A stretch of 64,000 nucleotides of DNA from Vescimonas sanitatis. GTDB taxonomy: Bacteria > Bacillota > Clostridia > Oscillospirales > Oscillospiraceae. The position numbers were made by a program, and so were the translations under genes. The notes under the pieces are model-generated. The model was not told the DNA's origin and did no database searches. It worked only from the letters and a program-made list of their open reading frames with translations. Shown here piece after piece: positions 35,304 to 42,661 of this stretch. Where the stretch lies: NCBI RefSeq assembly GCF_049060325.1, contig NZ_JBMGPW010000004.1, forward strand, positions 186,001-250,000. Reading direction: 5' to 3'. Numbering within the stretch: position 1 is the first letter of the stretch; the number at the start of each line of letters is the position of its first letter.

Positions 35304-36121
35304 GCCTGTACGACCGTCTGTTCAAGCCCCGCCGCTATACGCTGCCCAACGGCGCAGTGGTGGAGGAAAAACGCAGCCGCGCGCCGCTGGTCATTCTGAT
35401 CGTGCTGGCGCTGGGCGCGCTGTCTGTGCACATCACCGGCTTCGATTTCGGGGTGTTGGTGAAGAAGGGCAGCAAGTTTTTCGATATCCTCGCGGCCATG
35501 TTCCCGCCCAACACGGGGTATCTGAGCAAGATCTGGCAGCCCCTGTGGGACACCATCAAGATGTCCTTCCTGGGTTCGTTCATCGGCGCGGTGCTGGCGA
35601 TCCCCTTTGCCGTAGCCGCCGCCAGCAACATCGTCACCAACCGCGTGGTGGTGTTCATCGTCCGGCTGTTTCTCAGCCTTGTGCGGACACTGCCCACGCT
35701 GGTGTGCGCCCTGATCGCCACCTACATCTTCGGCCTGGGCACCATGGCGGGCACCTGCGCCATCGCGGTGTTTACCTTCGCCTATGTGGGCAAGCAGCTC
35801 TTCGAGATCATCGAGACGGTGGATATGGGACCCTATGAGGCCATGGAGGCGCTGGGCGCCACCCGGCTGCAGGCCTTTACCACGGCGGTGTTTCCCCAGG
35901 TGCTGCCCACCTATCTGTCCGTATCCCTGTTCTGCCTGGAGGGCAACGTGCGCTACGCCTCCATTCTGGGCTACGTGGGCGCAGGCGGACTGGGCCTTAT
36001 TATGAATGAAAAGATCGGCTGGCGTGAGTACGACAGCCTTGGCATGATCCTGATCGTTCTGTTTGTGGCCGTTATGGTCATCGAGGCGATCAGCCACGCC
36101 CTGCGTAAGAAACTGACGTAA
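35300..36121 (+). CDS. phnE: Phosphonate-type ABC transporter, permease 1
   Basis: 273 residues with about six helices. PhnE-family landmarks: WDTIKMSFLGSFIGAVLAIPFAVAAASNI, FLSLVRTLPTLVCALIATYIFGLG and the ATPase-docking loop EAMEALGATRLQAFTTAVFPQVLPTYLSVSLFCLEGNVRYASILGYVGAGGLG. Coupled to phnC. Confidence 0.92.
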   Translation: MSLYDRLFKPRRYTLPNGAVVEEKRSRAPLVILIVLALGALSVHITGFDFGVLVKKGSKFFDILAAMFPPNTGYLSKIWQPLWDTIKMSFLGSFIGAVLAIPFAVAAASNIVTNRVVVFIVRLFLSLVRTLPTLVCALIATYIFGLGTMAGTCAIAVFTFAYVGKQLFEIIETVDMGPYEAMEALGATRLQAFTTAVFPQVLPTYLSVSLFCLEGNVRYASILGYVGAGGLGLIMNEKIGWREYDSLGMILIVLFVAVMVIEAISHALRKKLT

Positions 36122-36131
36122 GGAGGGCCGT

Positions 36132-36941
36132 ATGGAACAGAGAATTCAAAAAGCCTGCGCCTCCGCGCCGAAAACGTGGCTGTGGCAGCTGCTGGCGGCC
36201 TTCATCGTGGCCTGCCTGCTGGCGTGGTCCGGCACGGCCGTACAGACCAGCAACCCCACCAGCAACGGGCTGGAGGTAGCCGGGAATATCATCTCCGGCA
36301 TCTTCCATCCCTCCGCCAAGCTGCTGTTCACACTGGGCACCAACGGTGTGCCTTATCTGCTGCTGGAGACGTTCTGCATCGCCTTTCTGGGCACCATCGT
36401 GGGCGCGGTGATCTCGCTGCCCCTGTCGTTTATCTCCGCCAGCAATCTGGTCCCCAAGCCGCTGGCGCTGGTGGGACGCATTCTGATCGCCGCTATCCGC
36501 ACCGTTCCCGCCTTTGTCTACGGCCTGATGTTCATCCGCGTCACCGGCCCCGGCCCCTTCGCAGGCCTGCTGACCATGTCCCTGTGCTCCATCGGCATGG
36601 TGTCCAAGATGTTTATCGAGAGCATCGAGGACCTGGACAAGCGCATCCTGGAGTCGTTGGACGCCGCGGGCTGCACCACGTTCCAGAAGATCCGCTACGG
36701 CATTCTGCCGCAGCTGACGGCGGACTTCACCTCCACCATCATCTACCGCTTCGACATGAACCTGCGCGACGCCACGGTGCTGGGCCTGGTGGGCGCGGGC
36801 GGTATCGGCGCGCCGCTGATCTTCGCCATGAGCGCCTATCGCTGGAACGAGGTGGGCGCGATCCTGCTGGGCCTGATCGTGCTGGTGCTGATCATCGAGT
36901 GGATATCCTCCCGGATCCGTATCAAGCTGGCACGGGGGTGA
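36132..36941 (+). CDS. phnE: Phosphonate-type ABC transporter, permease 2
   Basis: 269 residues, second PhnE-type permease: LLETFCIAFLGTIVGAVISLPLSFISASNLVP, AIRTVPAFVYGLMFIRVTGPGPFAGLL, ESLDAAGCTTFQKIRYGILPQLTADFTSTIIYRFDMNLRDATVLGLVGAGGIG. Two different PhnE subunits imply a heterodimeric channel. Confidence 0.92.
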   Translation: MEQRIQKACASAPKTWLWQLLAAFIVACLLAWSGTAVQTSNPTSNGLEVAGNIISGIFHPSAKLLFTLGTNGVPYLLLETFCIAFLGTIVGAVISLPLSFISASNLVPKPLALVGRILIAAIRTVPAFVYGLMFIRVTGPGPFAGLLTMSLCSIGMVSKMFIESIEDLDKRILESLDAAGCTTFQKIRYGILPQLTADFTSTIIYRFDMNLRDATVLGLVGAGGIGAPLIFAMSAYRWNEVGAILLGLIVLVLIIEWISSRIRIKLARG

Positions 36942-36945
36942 GCCG

Positions 36946-38481
36946 ATGGACACAAAACGCTTTACCATCTACTTCACCTCTGACCTCCATGGTTATATCT
37001 ATCCCACCGACTACCGCAGCCGGCAGGAGAGGAATATCGGTCTGTTCAAGTGTGCCAGCCAGTTTCATAAGGACGGGAACACGCTGGTCATCGACGGCGG
37101 CGATATCCTGCAGGGCTCGCCGCTGGGTGCCTACTGCCATGACACATTGGGCGACGCCAGCCGGTTCGCCGAGATAATGAACCGCTGCGGCTACGACTAT
37201 GTGACCCTGGGCAACCACGACTTCAACTACGGCATGGACTATCTGGACAGCTATCTCAACGCTCTGCACGCCCGCTGCGTCTGCGAGAATGTCCGCTGGG
37301 ACGGCGCCCGCGTGCGCTTCCCTGCCCGTATCCACACGCTGGAGAACGGCCTGCGGATCGGCATCGTGGGCATCGTCACCGACTACGTGAACATCTGGGA
37401 GAAGCCGGAGCACCTGTCCGGCATCACTATCAGCGACCCTATCCCCGCCGCGCGTGCGGCGCTGGAATCCCTGCGGGGCCGGGTGGATGTGACGCTGTGC
37501 ATTTATCACGGCGGCTTCGAGAGAGATCTGGCCACCGGCCGCGTGCTGTCCACCACCCATGAGAACGTGGCCTACCGCCTGTGCCAGGAGCTGGACTTTG
37601 ACCTTCTGCTGACAGGGCACCAGCACATGACCGTCCACGGGCAGACGCTGTGCGGTACTTTCGTGGTGCAGCCCACCGACCGGGGACAGGAATTCTTGCA
37701 CATCGAGGCGGCCATATCCGAAACGGGCAAGCGCTTCACCAGCGAGACGATCCCCGCATCCGGTGCATGCCGCCGGGAGTGGCTGGACGAGTTCGCCGGC
37801 ATGGAGCGCGGCGCCCAGGACTGGCTGGATCAGGTGGTGGGCCATCTGCCGCAGCCTCTGATGCCGGACACGCCGCTGCACATGGCGGCCGGAGGCAGCG
37901 GCCTCCCCGATCTGTTCAACGCGGTGCAGCTTTGGGCCAGCGGCGCGCAGCTGTCCGCCTCCAGCCTGGCCAACGACGCGGCGGGGCTCCCGCGGGTGGT
38001 GCGGCGGCGCGATCTGCTGATCGCCTACCCCTACACCAACACGCTGTCGGTGCTGGAGATCACCGGCGCCGTCCTGCGGCAGGCGATGGAGCGCAGCGCG
38101 GCATACTTTACCCGGAACGACGACGGCACCCTGCGGGTGTCGGACTGCTTCCTGGAGCCGAAGGTGGAGCATTACAACTATGACTACTACATGGGCGTGT
38201 CCTACACCTACGATATCTCCCGCCCGGTGGGGCAGCGGGTCGCTGCCATGACCGTGCAGGGAAAGCCCGTGGCGGATACCGATGTGTTCACCATCTGCCT
38301 GAACAGCTACCGCGCCAGCGGCACCGGCGGGTATGACTGCTATGTGGGCTGCCCCGTGGTGCGGGAGATCGGCACGGAAATGTCCGATCTGATCCTGGAC
38401 TACTTCAAGCAGTACGGCGACGCCATGCCGGAGCGCCGCGGCGATTTTCAGGTCCTTCCGCCTGTGCGGAGCGAGGGATAA
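36946..38481 (+). CDS. 5'-nucleotidase/2',3'-cyclic phosphodiesterase-like phosphoesterase, cytosolic
   Basis: 511 residues. Calcineurin-type metallophosphoesterase core: YFTSDLHGYI (DxH), VIDGGDILQGSP (GD), VTLGNHDFNYG (GNHD), LLTGHQHMTVHG (GHxH). The C-terminal half is the 5'-nucleotidase substrate domain (NDAAGLPRVVRRRDLLIAYPYTNTLSVLEITG). UshA/CpdB relatives are exported, but this one has no signal peptide and begins directly with the catalytic strand. Four bases after the importer genes, so it likely dephosphorylates an imported phosphate ester inside the cell. Confidence 0.9.
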   Translation: MDTKRFTIYFTSDLHGYIYPTDYRSRQERNIGLFKCASQFHKDGNTLVIDGGDILQGSPLGAYCHDTLGDASRFAEIMNRCGYDYVTLGNHDFNYGMDYLDSYLNALHARCVCENVRWDGARVRFPARIHTLENGLRIGIVGIVTDYVNIWEKPEHLSGITISDPIPAARAALESLRGRVDVTLCIYHGGFERDLATGRVLSTTHENVAYRLCQELDFDLLLTGHQHMTVHGQTLCGTFVVQPTDRGQEFLHIEAAISETGKRFTSETIPASGACRREWLDEFAGMERGAQDWLDQVVGHLPQPLMPDTPLHMAAGGSGLPDLFNAVQLWASGAQLSASSLANDAAGLPRVVRRRDLLIAYPYTNTLSVLEITGAVLRQAMERSAAYFTRNDDGTLRVSDCFLEPKVEHYNYDYYMGVSYTYDISRPVGQRVAAMTVQGKPVADTDVFTICLNSYRASGTGGYDCYVGCPVVREIGTEMSDLILDYFKQYGDAMPERRGDFQVLPPVRSEG

Positions 38482-38535
38482 GCGCCGCTGCGTCTCGGAC
38501 AAACCGCTGCCGTTTTACAACGCTTCCTGTGCTCC

Positions 38536-38570
38536 AAAAGCCCCGGGACCTTTTCGGCCCCGGGGCTTTT
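38536..38570 (+). terminator. Terminator of the importer-phosphoesterase operon
   Basis: AAAAGCCCCGGG / CCCGGGGCTTTT with an 11-nt loop and TT after. Confidence 0.85.
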
Positions 38571-38612
38571 TTGGCGTGCGTCACTGACTCGAATTCAAAA
38601 TTTGCAAAGCAA

Positions 38613-38645
38613 AAAACCTCGGAACCCTTGTGGTTCCGAGGTTTT
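38613..38645 (-). terminator. Terminator of tRNA-Val
   Basis: AAAACCTCGGAACC-CTTGT-GGTTCCGAGGTTTT; the minus strand carries the T-run right after the tRNA. Confidence 0.85.
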
Positions 38646-38647
38646 CG

Positions 38648-38724
38648 TGGTGCGCGGTACAGGACTCGAACCTGTGACCCCATGCACGTCAAGCATGTGC
38701 TCTACCAGCTGAGCTAACCGCGCA
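38648..38724 (-). tRNA. tRNA-Val (GAC)
   Basis: Cloverleaf on the minus strand: acceptor TGCGCGG/CCGCGCA, D-arm TTAGCTCAGCTGGTAGAGCA, anticodon arm CATGC-TTGACGT-GCATG (anticodon GAC), T-arm with GGTTCGAGTCC, and an encoded CCA end. Confidence 0.97.
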
Positions 38725-38736
38725 GACAACGATAGT

Positions 38737-38802
38737 ATATTACCCTATCAACCCCGGTTTGTCAACACTTTTCTTGCCTTTCCCGCGGAAATTTGCTATA
38801 CT
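38737..38802. promoter_or_regulatory. Divergent promoters of tRNA-Val (minus) and the SDR gene (plus)
   Basis: Minus: TTGACA (38765-38760), 17 bp, TAATAT (38742-38737). Plus: TTGCCT (38774-38779), 17 bp, TATACT (38797-38802). Their -35 boxes are only 8 bp apart. Confidence 0.8.
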
Positions 38803-38835
38803 CACGGGGAAAGACTGTGAAAAGGGGATGATCCC

Positions 38836-39570
38836 ATGGAAAAGATCGCGCTGGTGACCGGCTCCTCCCGGGGCATCGGACGGGCGGTGGCCCGCCGCTT
38901 GGCCGCCGAGGGCTACGCCGTGTGCGTCAACTACCGGGAGCGGCAGGACTGCGCCATGTCACTGGTGGCGGAGATCAGCGCCGCCGGCGGCCGCGCCATG
39001 GCCGTGCAGGCGGACGTGGCGCACCGGGTGCAGGTGAACGAGATGGTGCGGCGGGTGGAGGGCGAGCTCGGCCCCGTGTCGCTGCTGGTGAACAATGCGG
39101 GCGTGGCGGGACAGGCGCTGTTCCAGGACATCACCGACGCCCTGTGGCACCGGTATTTCGCCGTGAACGTGGACGGGGCGTTCCACACCATACAGGCGGT
39201 GCTGCCCCATATGCTCCGCGAACACGCCGGGTGCATCGTCAACGTGTCCTCCATCTGGGGCCTGCGGGGCGCCAGCTGCGAGGTGACGTACTCTGCCACC
39301 AAGGGCGCGCTGATCGCGCTGACGCGGTCGCTGGCGTCGGAGCTGGCGCCAACGGGCATCCGGGTCAACTGCGTTGCGCCGGGTGTCATCAAGACCGATA
39401 TGCTGGGCGCTCTGCCGCCGGAGGTACTCCCCCAGCTGGCGCAGGAGACGCCGCTGGGCCGTCTGGGCACGCCGGAGGACATCGCCGCCGCTGTCAGCTT
39501 CCTGGCGGACGAGAAGGCGTCGTTCATCACCGGGCAGGTGCTCACCTGCGACGGAGGATTTATATTGTGA
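38836..39570 (+). CDS. SDR-family oxidoreductase (3-oxoacyl-ACP reductase-like)
   Basis: 244 residues. Cofactor loop TGSSRGIGRAVARRLA, NNAG, catalytic Ser in NVSSIWG, YSATKGAL (Tyr-x-x-x-Lys) and C-terminal FLADEKASFITGQVLTCDGGF, as in FabG and close relatives. The Arg in the glycine loop and NYRER after strand 2 suggest NADPH. It stands alone with own promoter, so it need not be the housekeeping FabG. Confidence 0.88.
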   Translation: MEKIALVTGSSRGIGRAVARRLAAEGYAVCVNYRERQDCAMSLVAEISAAGGRAMAVQADVAHRVQVNEMVRRVEGELGPVSLLVNNAGVAGQALFQDITDALWHRYFAVNVDGAFHTIQAVLPHMLREHAGCIVNVSSIWGLRGASCEVTYSATKGALIALTRSLASELAPTGIRVNCVAPGVIKTDMLGALPPEVLPQLAQETPLGRLGTPEDIAAAVSFLADEKASFITGQVLTCDGGFIL

Positions 39571-39580
39571 CCGCGAAAAC

Positions 39581-39608
39581 GCAGCCCGCCTCGAAAGAGG
39601 CGGGCTGC
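39581..39608. terminator. Hairpin between the SDR gene and the repressor
   Basis: GCAGCCCGCCTC-GAAA-GAGGCGGGCTGC with a stable GNRA loop; poor T-run on the plus strand, better on the minus. Confidence 0.75.
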
Positions 39609-39612
39609 TTCG

Positions 39613-40368
39613 TTATATATGTCCCTCCGGGAGGGGCTGGGTGTGGAGCATCACCCGGCCGAAGCAGGTGAGGCTGCGGCCGCTGCCCCGGTGGAATATC
39701 ACGTCCATATCCGAGCGCTTCCGGTTCAGGGAGAACAGGTATACCATACCCAGCGGATCCCGGTAGTACTGCTTGCACAGCATATCGCCGTCCACGCAGA
39801 AGATGCCCACGTCGCCGCTTTGCACCGGGTCGTGGTTCACGTAGACCACGGCGCCGTCGGCGATGACCGGCGCCATGGAGTCGCCCTGTATCCGCACGGC
39901 CAGCTCCGCACCGGGCGGTACGTCGCCGGTGACCGGTATCAGCTCATAGTCCTCGCCGAACACCGGGGCGGCAAAGCCCGCGGCGGCGGGTGATGTGTAC
40001 AGCGGGATGACCCGCCTCTCGGCGGCGGGTGCGGCGGCGCGCAGGTCGTCAGTCATTTCGGTCAGCGCGTCCACCAGCGTGTGGACGGTCTGGCGCCCGG
40101 ACAGGGGCAGATCCCGGTATTTGGCCAGCAGACGGCGCTCCTCGTCACTGTGGCCGCCGGAGGCGGCGCGGTAGCTGCCCCGGTACAGATAGTTGGGCTC
40201 AGCCTCCAGCGCGTCAAACAGCCGCAGGAGCACCTCCTCCTTGGGGGCGCTGATGCCCGTCTCGTAGTTGCCCACGGCGGATACGGACACTCCCAGTCGG
40301 TCGGCCAGCGCCTGCCGGGTCAGCCCCAGCTCCTCCCGCCGCCGCCGCATTTGTTCACCAAAAGACAC
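39613..40368 (-). CDS. XRE-S24 repressor (LexA/CI-like, self-cleaving type)
   Basis: About 251 residues. Helix-turn-helix at ~3-62 (MRRRREELGLTRQALADRL, then SVSAVGNYETG), and a S24 peptidase-type C-terminus: cleavage-like SPAAAGFAAP, catalytic Ser in IQGDSMAPVI and Lys in DGDMLCKQYYRD. Such proteins repress prophage or SOS-like genes until RecA-stimulated self-cleavage. GTG 40368 has GGAGG eight bases upstream; GTG 40377 overlaps that site. Its promoter lies beside a four-operator array, so autoregulation is likely. No phage structural gene is nearby. Confidence 0.88.
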   Translation of the reverse strand: MSFGEQMRRRREELGLTRQALADRLGVSVSAVGNYETGISAPKEEVLLRLFDALEAEPNYLYRGSYRAASGGHSDEERRLLAKYRDLPLSGRQTVHTLVDALTEMTDDLRAAAPAAERRVIPLYTSPAAAGFAAPVFGEDYELIPVTGDVPPGAELAVRIQGDSMAPVIADGAVVYVNHDPVQSGDVGIFCVDGDMLCKQYYRDPLGMVYLFSLNRKRSDMDVIFHRGSGRSLTCFGRVMLHTQPLPEGHI

Positions 40369-40409
40369 GCCGCGCACCTCCTCGACAAATACAGACTGCT
40401 TTTGACAGT

Positions 40410-40555
40410 ATACTACGCTGGATTTTTGGTTTTGTCAAGGGATAATCACAAGAAACTTGTGATTTTTGACTTGACATCACAAGTTTCTTGTGATACAGTA
40501 GCGTCATCAACAAGTTTCTTGGTTTTGAAAGGGGGTTGTCACAAGAATGCTGTGG
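40410..40555. promoter_or_regulatory. Divergent promoters with four operators at exact 31-bp spacing
   Basis: Minus promoter of the repressor: TTGACA (40438-40433), 17 bp, TAGTAT (40415-40410). Plus promoter: TTGACA (40471-40476), 17 bp, TACAGT (40494-40499). Operators: O1 ATCACAAGAAACTTGTGAT (40445-40463), O2 ATCACAAGTTTCTTGTGAT (40476-40494) filling the plus spacer, O3 core CAAGTTTCTTG (40511-40521), O4 half-site TCACAAG (40539-40545). Centres at 40454, 40485, 40516 and 40547. Confidence 0.88.
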
Positions 40556-40603
40556 CGTGGAGGAGGTGGATACAAACGGCGGCAGAGGGGGCGGCAAAAA
40601 ACG

Positions 40604-40631
40604 AAAAGAGCACGCCGGAGCGTGCTCTTTT
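40604..40631. terminator. Terminator of the short plus-strand transcript
   Basis: AAAAGAGCACGC-CGGA-GCGTGCTCTTTT. With the start near 40506 the repressor-controlled plus transcript is only ~125 nt. A frame from ATG 40548 (MLWRGGGG...) is Arg-rich, lacks a clear ribosome-binding site and runs through the hairpin, so I do not call it a gene. Confidence 0.75.
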
Positions 40632-40692
40632 GCGGCGGGCTGGGCCGCTTCTCTCGGGGCGTGCACATGATAGGTACCGCGGCGTTGACAAT

Positions 40693-40730
40693 AAAAATAC
40701 CGACCGCCTGAAGGGCTGATCGGTATTTTT
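40693..40730 (-). terminator. Terminator of the tRNA-Thr/tRNA-Tyr transcript
   Basis: AAAAATACCGA (40693-40703) pairs with TCGGTATTTTT (40720-40730); it abuts the CCA end of tRNA-Tyr. Confidence 0.75.
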
Positions 40731-40814
40731 GGTGGGGGATGGTGGATTCGAACCACCGAAGGCATTGCCAGCAGATTTACAGTCTGTCCCCTTTGGCCAC
40801 TCGGGAAATCCCCC
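40730..40814 (-). tRNA. tRNA-Tyr (GTA)
   Basis: 85-nt class II tRNA on the minus strand: acceptor GGGGGAT/ATCCCCC, anticodon arm CAGA-CTGTAAA-TCTG (GTA), long variable arm, T-arm GGTTCGAATCC, encoded CCA. Confidence 0.97.
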
Positions 40815-40833
40815 AAATATACGGGTATTCAAT

Positions 40834-40909
40834 TGGAGCTGGTGGACGGATTCGAACCCCCGACCTGCTGATTACAAATCAGCTGCTCTACCAGCTGAGC
40901 TACACCAGC
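40834..40909 (-). tRNA. tRNA-Thr (TGT)
   Basis: 76 nt on the minus strand: acceptor GCTGGTG/CACCAGC, D-arm TAGCTCAGCTGGTAGAGC, anticodon arm GCTGA-TTTGTAA-TCAGC (TGT), T-arm GGTTCGAATCC, encoded CCA. It is transcribed together with tRNA-Tyr. Confidence 0.97.
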
Positions 40910-40927
40910 ATCTCACCAGCGAACCGT

Positions 40928-40956
40928 ATTATACCAGAGCTTTCCCTCAATGTCAA
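40928..40956 (-). promoter_or_regulatory. Promoter of the tRNA-Thr/tRNA-Tyr unit
   Basis: Minus strand, full consensus: TTGACA (40956-40951), 17-bp spacer, TATAAT (40933-40928). Confidence 0.92.
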
Positions 40957-41052
40957 CAAGAAAGTTTATCAGGAAACAGAAAATTTATCGCTTTAAAGTT
41001 ATACAGCTTTCACAAAAGAACCATGCAGAACAACGAAAGAGGGGGATCGCAT

Positions 41053-41286
41053 ATGACATTATCACAACTTTCCGTACAGTACGACGCCAGCGCCGCGCTG
41101 GTGGCCGGGCGGCTGGCGCAGCTGCGCCTGGCCCTGCGTACCACCGGCGATCAGGAGGAGGCCCGGCGTCTGCGCCGCCGGATCGCGGAGCTGCGGCCCA
41201 TGCTGGAGCAGTGCCGCCGCCTGACCCAACTGACGGCCCGCTACTACGACAGGAGCTTCTGCGGCTATGGCGAGTACCGTATATGA
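41053..41286 (+). CDS. Small helical protein paired with a sigma-like factor (77 aa)
   Basis: ATG 41053 follows GAGGGGG. The product is almost wholly alpha-helical and Arg/Leu-rich (LVAGRLAQLRLALRTTGDQEEARRLRRRIAELRPMLEQCRRLTQL), probably a coiled coil, and ends YYDRSFCGYGEYRI. I recognise no named family. The next gene begins 20 bp before its end, so the two are translated together and likely interact. Confidence 0.65.
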   Translation: MTLSQLSVQYDASAALVAGRLAQLRLALRTTGDQEEARRLRRRIAELRPMLEQCRRLTQLTARYYDRSFCGYGEYRI

Positions 41287-41554
41287 CCCCATGGATCGGG
41301 CGGGTCTTGAGTTCTGGCTCCACACCCAGGCCGGGGACAACAGCGAACGCCGCCGTCGGCTGCTGCGGAACCTGCCCAAGGCTGTGGCGGCGGAGCTGAC
41401 GCCCCGCCAGCGGGAGGTCCTGGCGCTGTACATGGAGAGGGACATGAACGTGACCCAGATCGCGGCGGTGCTGGGCGTCAACAAGTCCACGGTGTCCCGT
41501 TCACTGCACCGGGCGCTCCGCAGACTGGAGCGCTGCCTGCGATATAGCTTTTGA
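41267..41554 (+). CDS. Sigma-70 region 4-like DNA-binding protein (95 aa)
   Basis: The last ~60 residues form sigma region 4 (LTPRQREVLALYMERDMNVTQIAAVLGVNKSTVSRSLHRALRRLERCL); there is no region 2, so it cannot be a full sigma factor. It may be a stand-alone regulator of the LuxR/sigma-4 type or act with the upstream helical partner as a split factor. Ribosome-binding sequence lies inside the preceding gene. Confidence 0.75.
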   Translation: MASTVYDPMDRAGLEFWLHTQAGDNSERRRRLLRNLPKAVAAELTPRQREVLALYMERDMNVTQIAAVLGVNKSTVSRSLHRALRRLERCLRYSF

Positions 41555-41559
41555 TCCGC

Positions 41560-41647
41560 GGCGGAACGAGAAGTGCTTGACATTTCCCGTTCCGCCACAT
41601 ACTATATACGTACCGTATACGTACCATATATGTATCACCTACGTATC
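41560..41647 (+). promoter_or_regulatory. YitT promoter with 11-bp tandem operator repeats
   Basis: TTGACA (41577-41582), 17-bp spacer, TACTAT (41600-41605). The -35 is flanked by a 9-bp inverted repeat GGCGGAACG (41560-41568)/CGTTCCGCC (41588-41596). From 41605 four tandem units of 11 bp follow: TATACGTACC, TATACGTACC, TATATGTATC, CCTACGTATC, starting at 41605, 41616, 41627 and 41638. They cover the start site. Confidence 0.75.
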
Positions 41648-41694
41648 CTGCCGGTATTACTGACATTACCATGGAAGAAAAGGAGTATCGCTCC

Positions 41695-42576
41695 ATGTAT
41701 CAGAAACTCATGCACAACAAGAGCCTGCGCCTGATCGGCGGTCTGCTGGGCGGCCTGCTGCTCAGCGTGGCCATCAACGTGTTCATCGTGCCTCAGGGCC
41801 TCTACGGCGGCGGGGCCTACGGCCTGTGCCAGGTGATCCGTACCCTTCTGCAGCGGGAGCTGTCTCTCTCCCTGCCCTTCGACCTGGCCGGTGTACTGTA
41901 TTTCTTCGTGAACATTCCCTTGTTCCTGCTGGCCTACAAGGCCCTAGGCCGGGAGTTTTTCTGGAAGGCAGCGATCTGCACCGTCTGCAACTCTGTCTTT
42001 CTGGCGGTCATTCCCTCGCCGTCCACGCCGGTCATTCCGGATATCCTCACCAGCTGTATGGTAGGCGGCATCCTGGCGGGTTTTGCCTCTGGATTGGTGC
42101 TGACCTGCGGCTGCTCCACCGGCGGCCTGGACATCCTGGGGCTGTATCTCAGCAAGAAGGGCAGCCGCTTCACCGTGGGTCGGTTCTCCATTTTCTTCAA
42201 CGCGCTGCTGTACACCCTGTGCTTCTTCCTGTTCGACGCCACCACCGCGATCTACTCCGCTATATATAATGTGCTGAGCAGCCTGTTTCTGGACCGTATC
42301 CACCGGCAGAATGTTACGGTACAGCTGCTGATCTTCACCAAGAAGAACGACCCCCAGCTGCCCCGCTACATCATGGAGCAGTTGGACCGGGGCGTTACCA
42401 GCTGGACGGGCCGGGGCGGCTGGACCGGCGACGAGGTGCAGGTGCTCTGTGTCTGCCTGTCCAAGTATGAGATCGACACCCTGCAGGATGTTCTGCGCCG
42501 GGTGGACCCGGATGCCTTCTACATCGTGCAGGAGGGCGTCCATGCCGGCGGCAATTTCGAGCGCCACCTGGGGTGA
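41695..42576 (+). CDS. YitT family membrane protein (DUF2179)
   Basis: 293 residues. About five to six helices with the family hallmarks LSVAINVFIVPQGLYGGGAYGL, FDLAGVLYFFVNIPLFLLAYKALGREFFWKA and GLVLTCGCSTGGLDILGLYLSKKGS, then a soluble C-terminal DUF2179 domain (VTSWTGRGGWTGDEVQVLCVCLSKYEIDTLQDVLRRVDPDAFYIVQEGVHAGGNF). Function of YitT proteins is unknown. ATG 41695 is preferred over ATG 41671 because AAAAGGAG lies nine bases before it. Confidence 0.88.
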   Translation: MYQKLMHNKSLRLIGGLLGGLLLSVAINVFIVPQGLYGGGAYGLCQVIRTLLQRELSLSLPFDLAGVLYFFVNIPLFLLAYKALGREFFWKAAICTVCNSVFLAVIPSPSTPVIPDILTSCMVGGILAGFASGLVLTCGCSTGGLDILGLYLSKKGSRFTVGRFSIFFNALLYTLCFFLFDATTAIYSAIYNVLSSLFLDRIHRQNVTVQLLIFTKKNDPQLPRYIMEQLDRGVTSWTGRGGWTGDEVQVLCVCLSKYEIDTLQDVLRRVDPDAFYIVQEGVHAGGNFERHLG

Positions 42577-42595
42577 CAGTAACCGAAAAAATCAC

Positions 42596-42623
42596 AAAAC
42601 ACCATCCCACGGGATGGTGTTTT
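42596..42623 (+). terminator. Terminator of the YitT gene
   Basis: AAAACACCATCC-CACG-GGATGGTGTTTT followed by further T. Confidence 0.9.
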
Positions 42624-42661
42624 TTTCTTACCTTTTCAGGAAATTGCGGATGTGAAGGCGG

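Noticed and set aside
40548..40710. Arg-rich ORF from ATG 40548 downstream of the operator array
   Set aside because: Start lies inside O4, no clear ribosome-binding site, and the frame crosses the terminator hairpin; kept only as a note.
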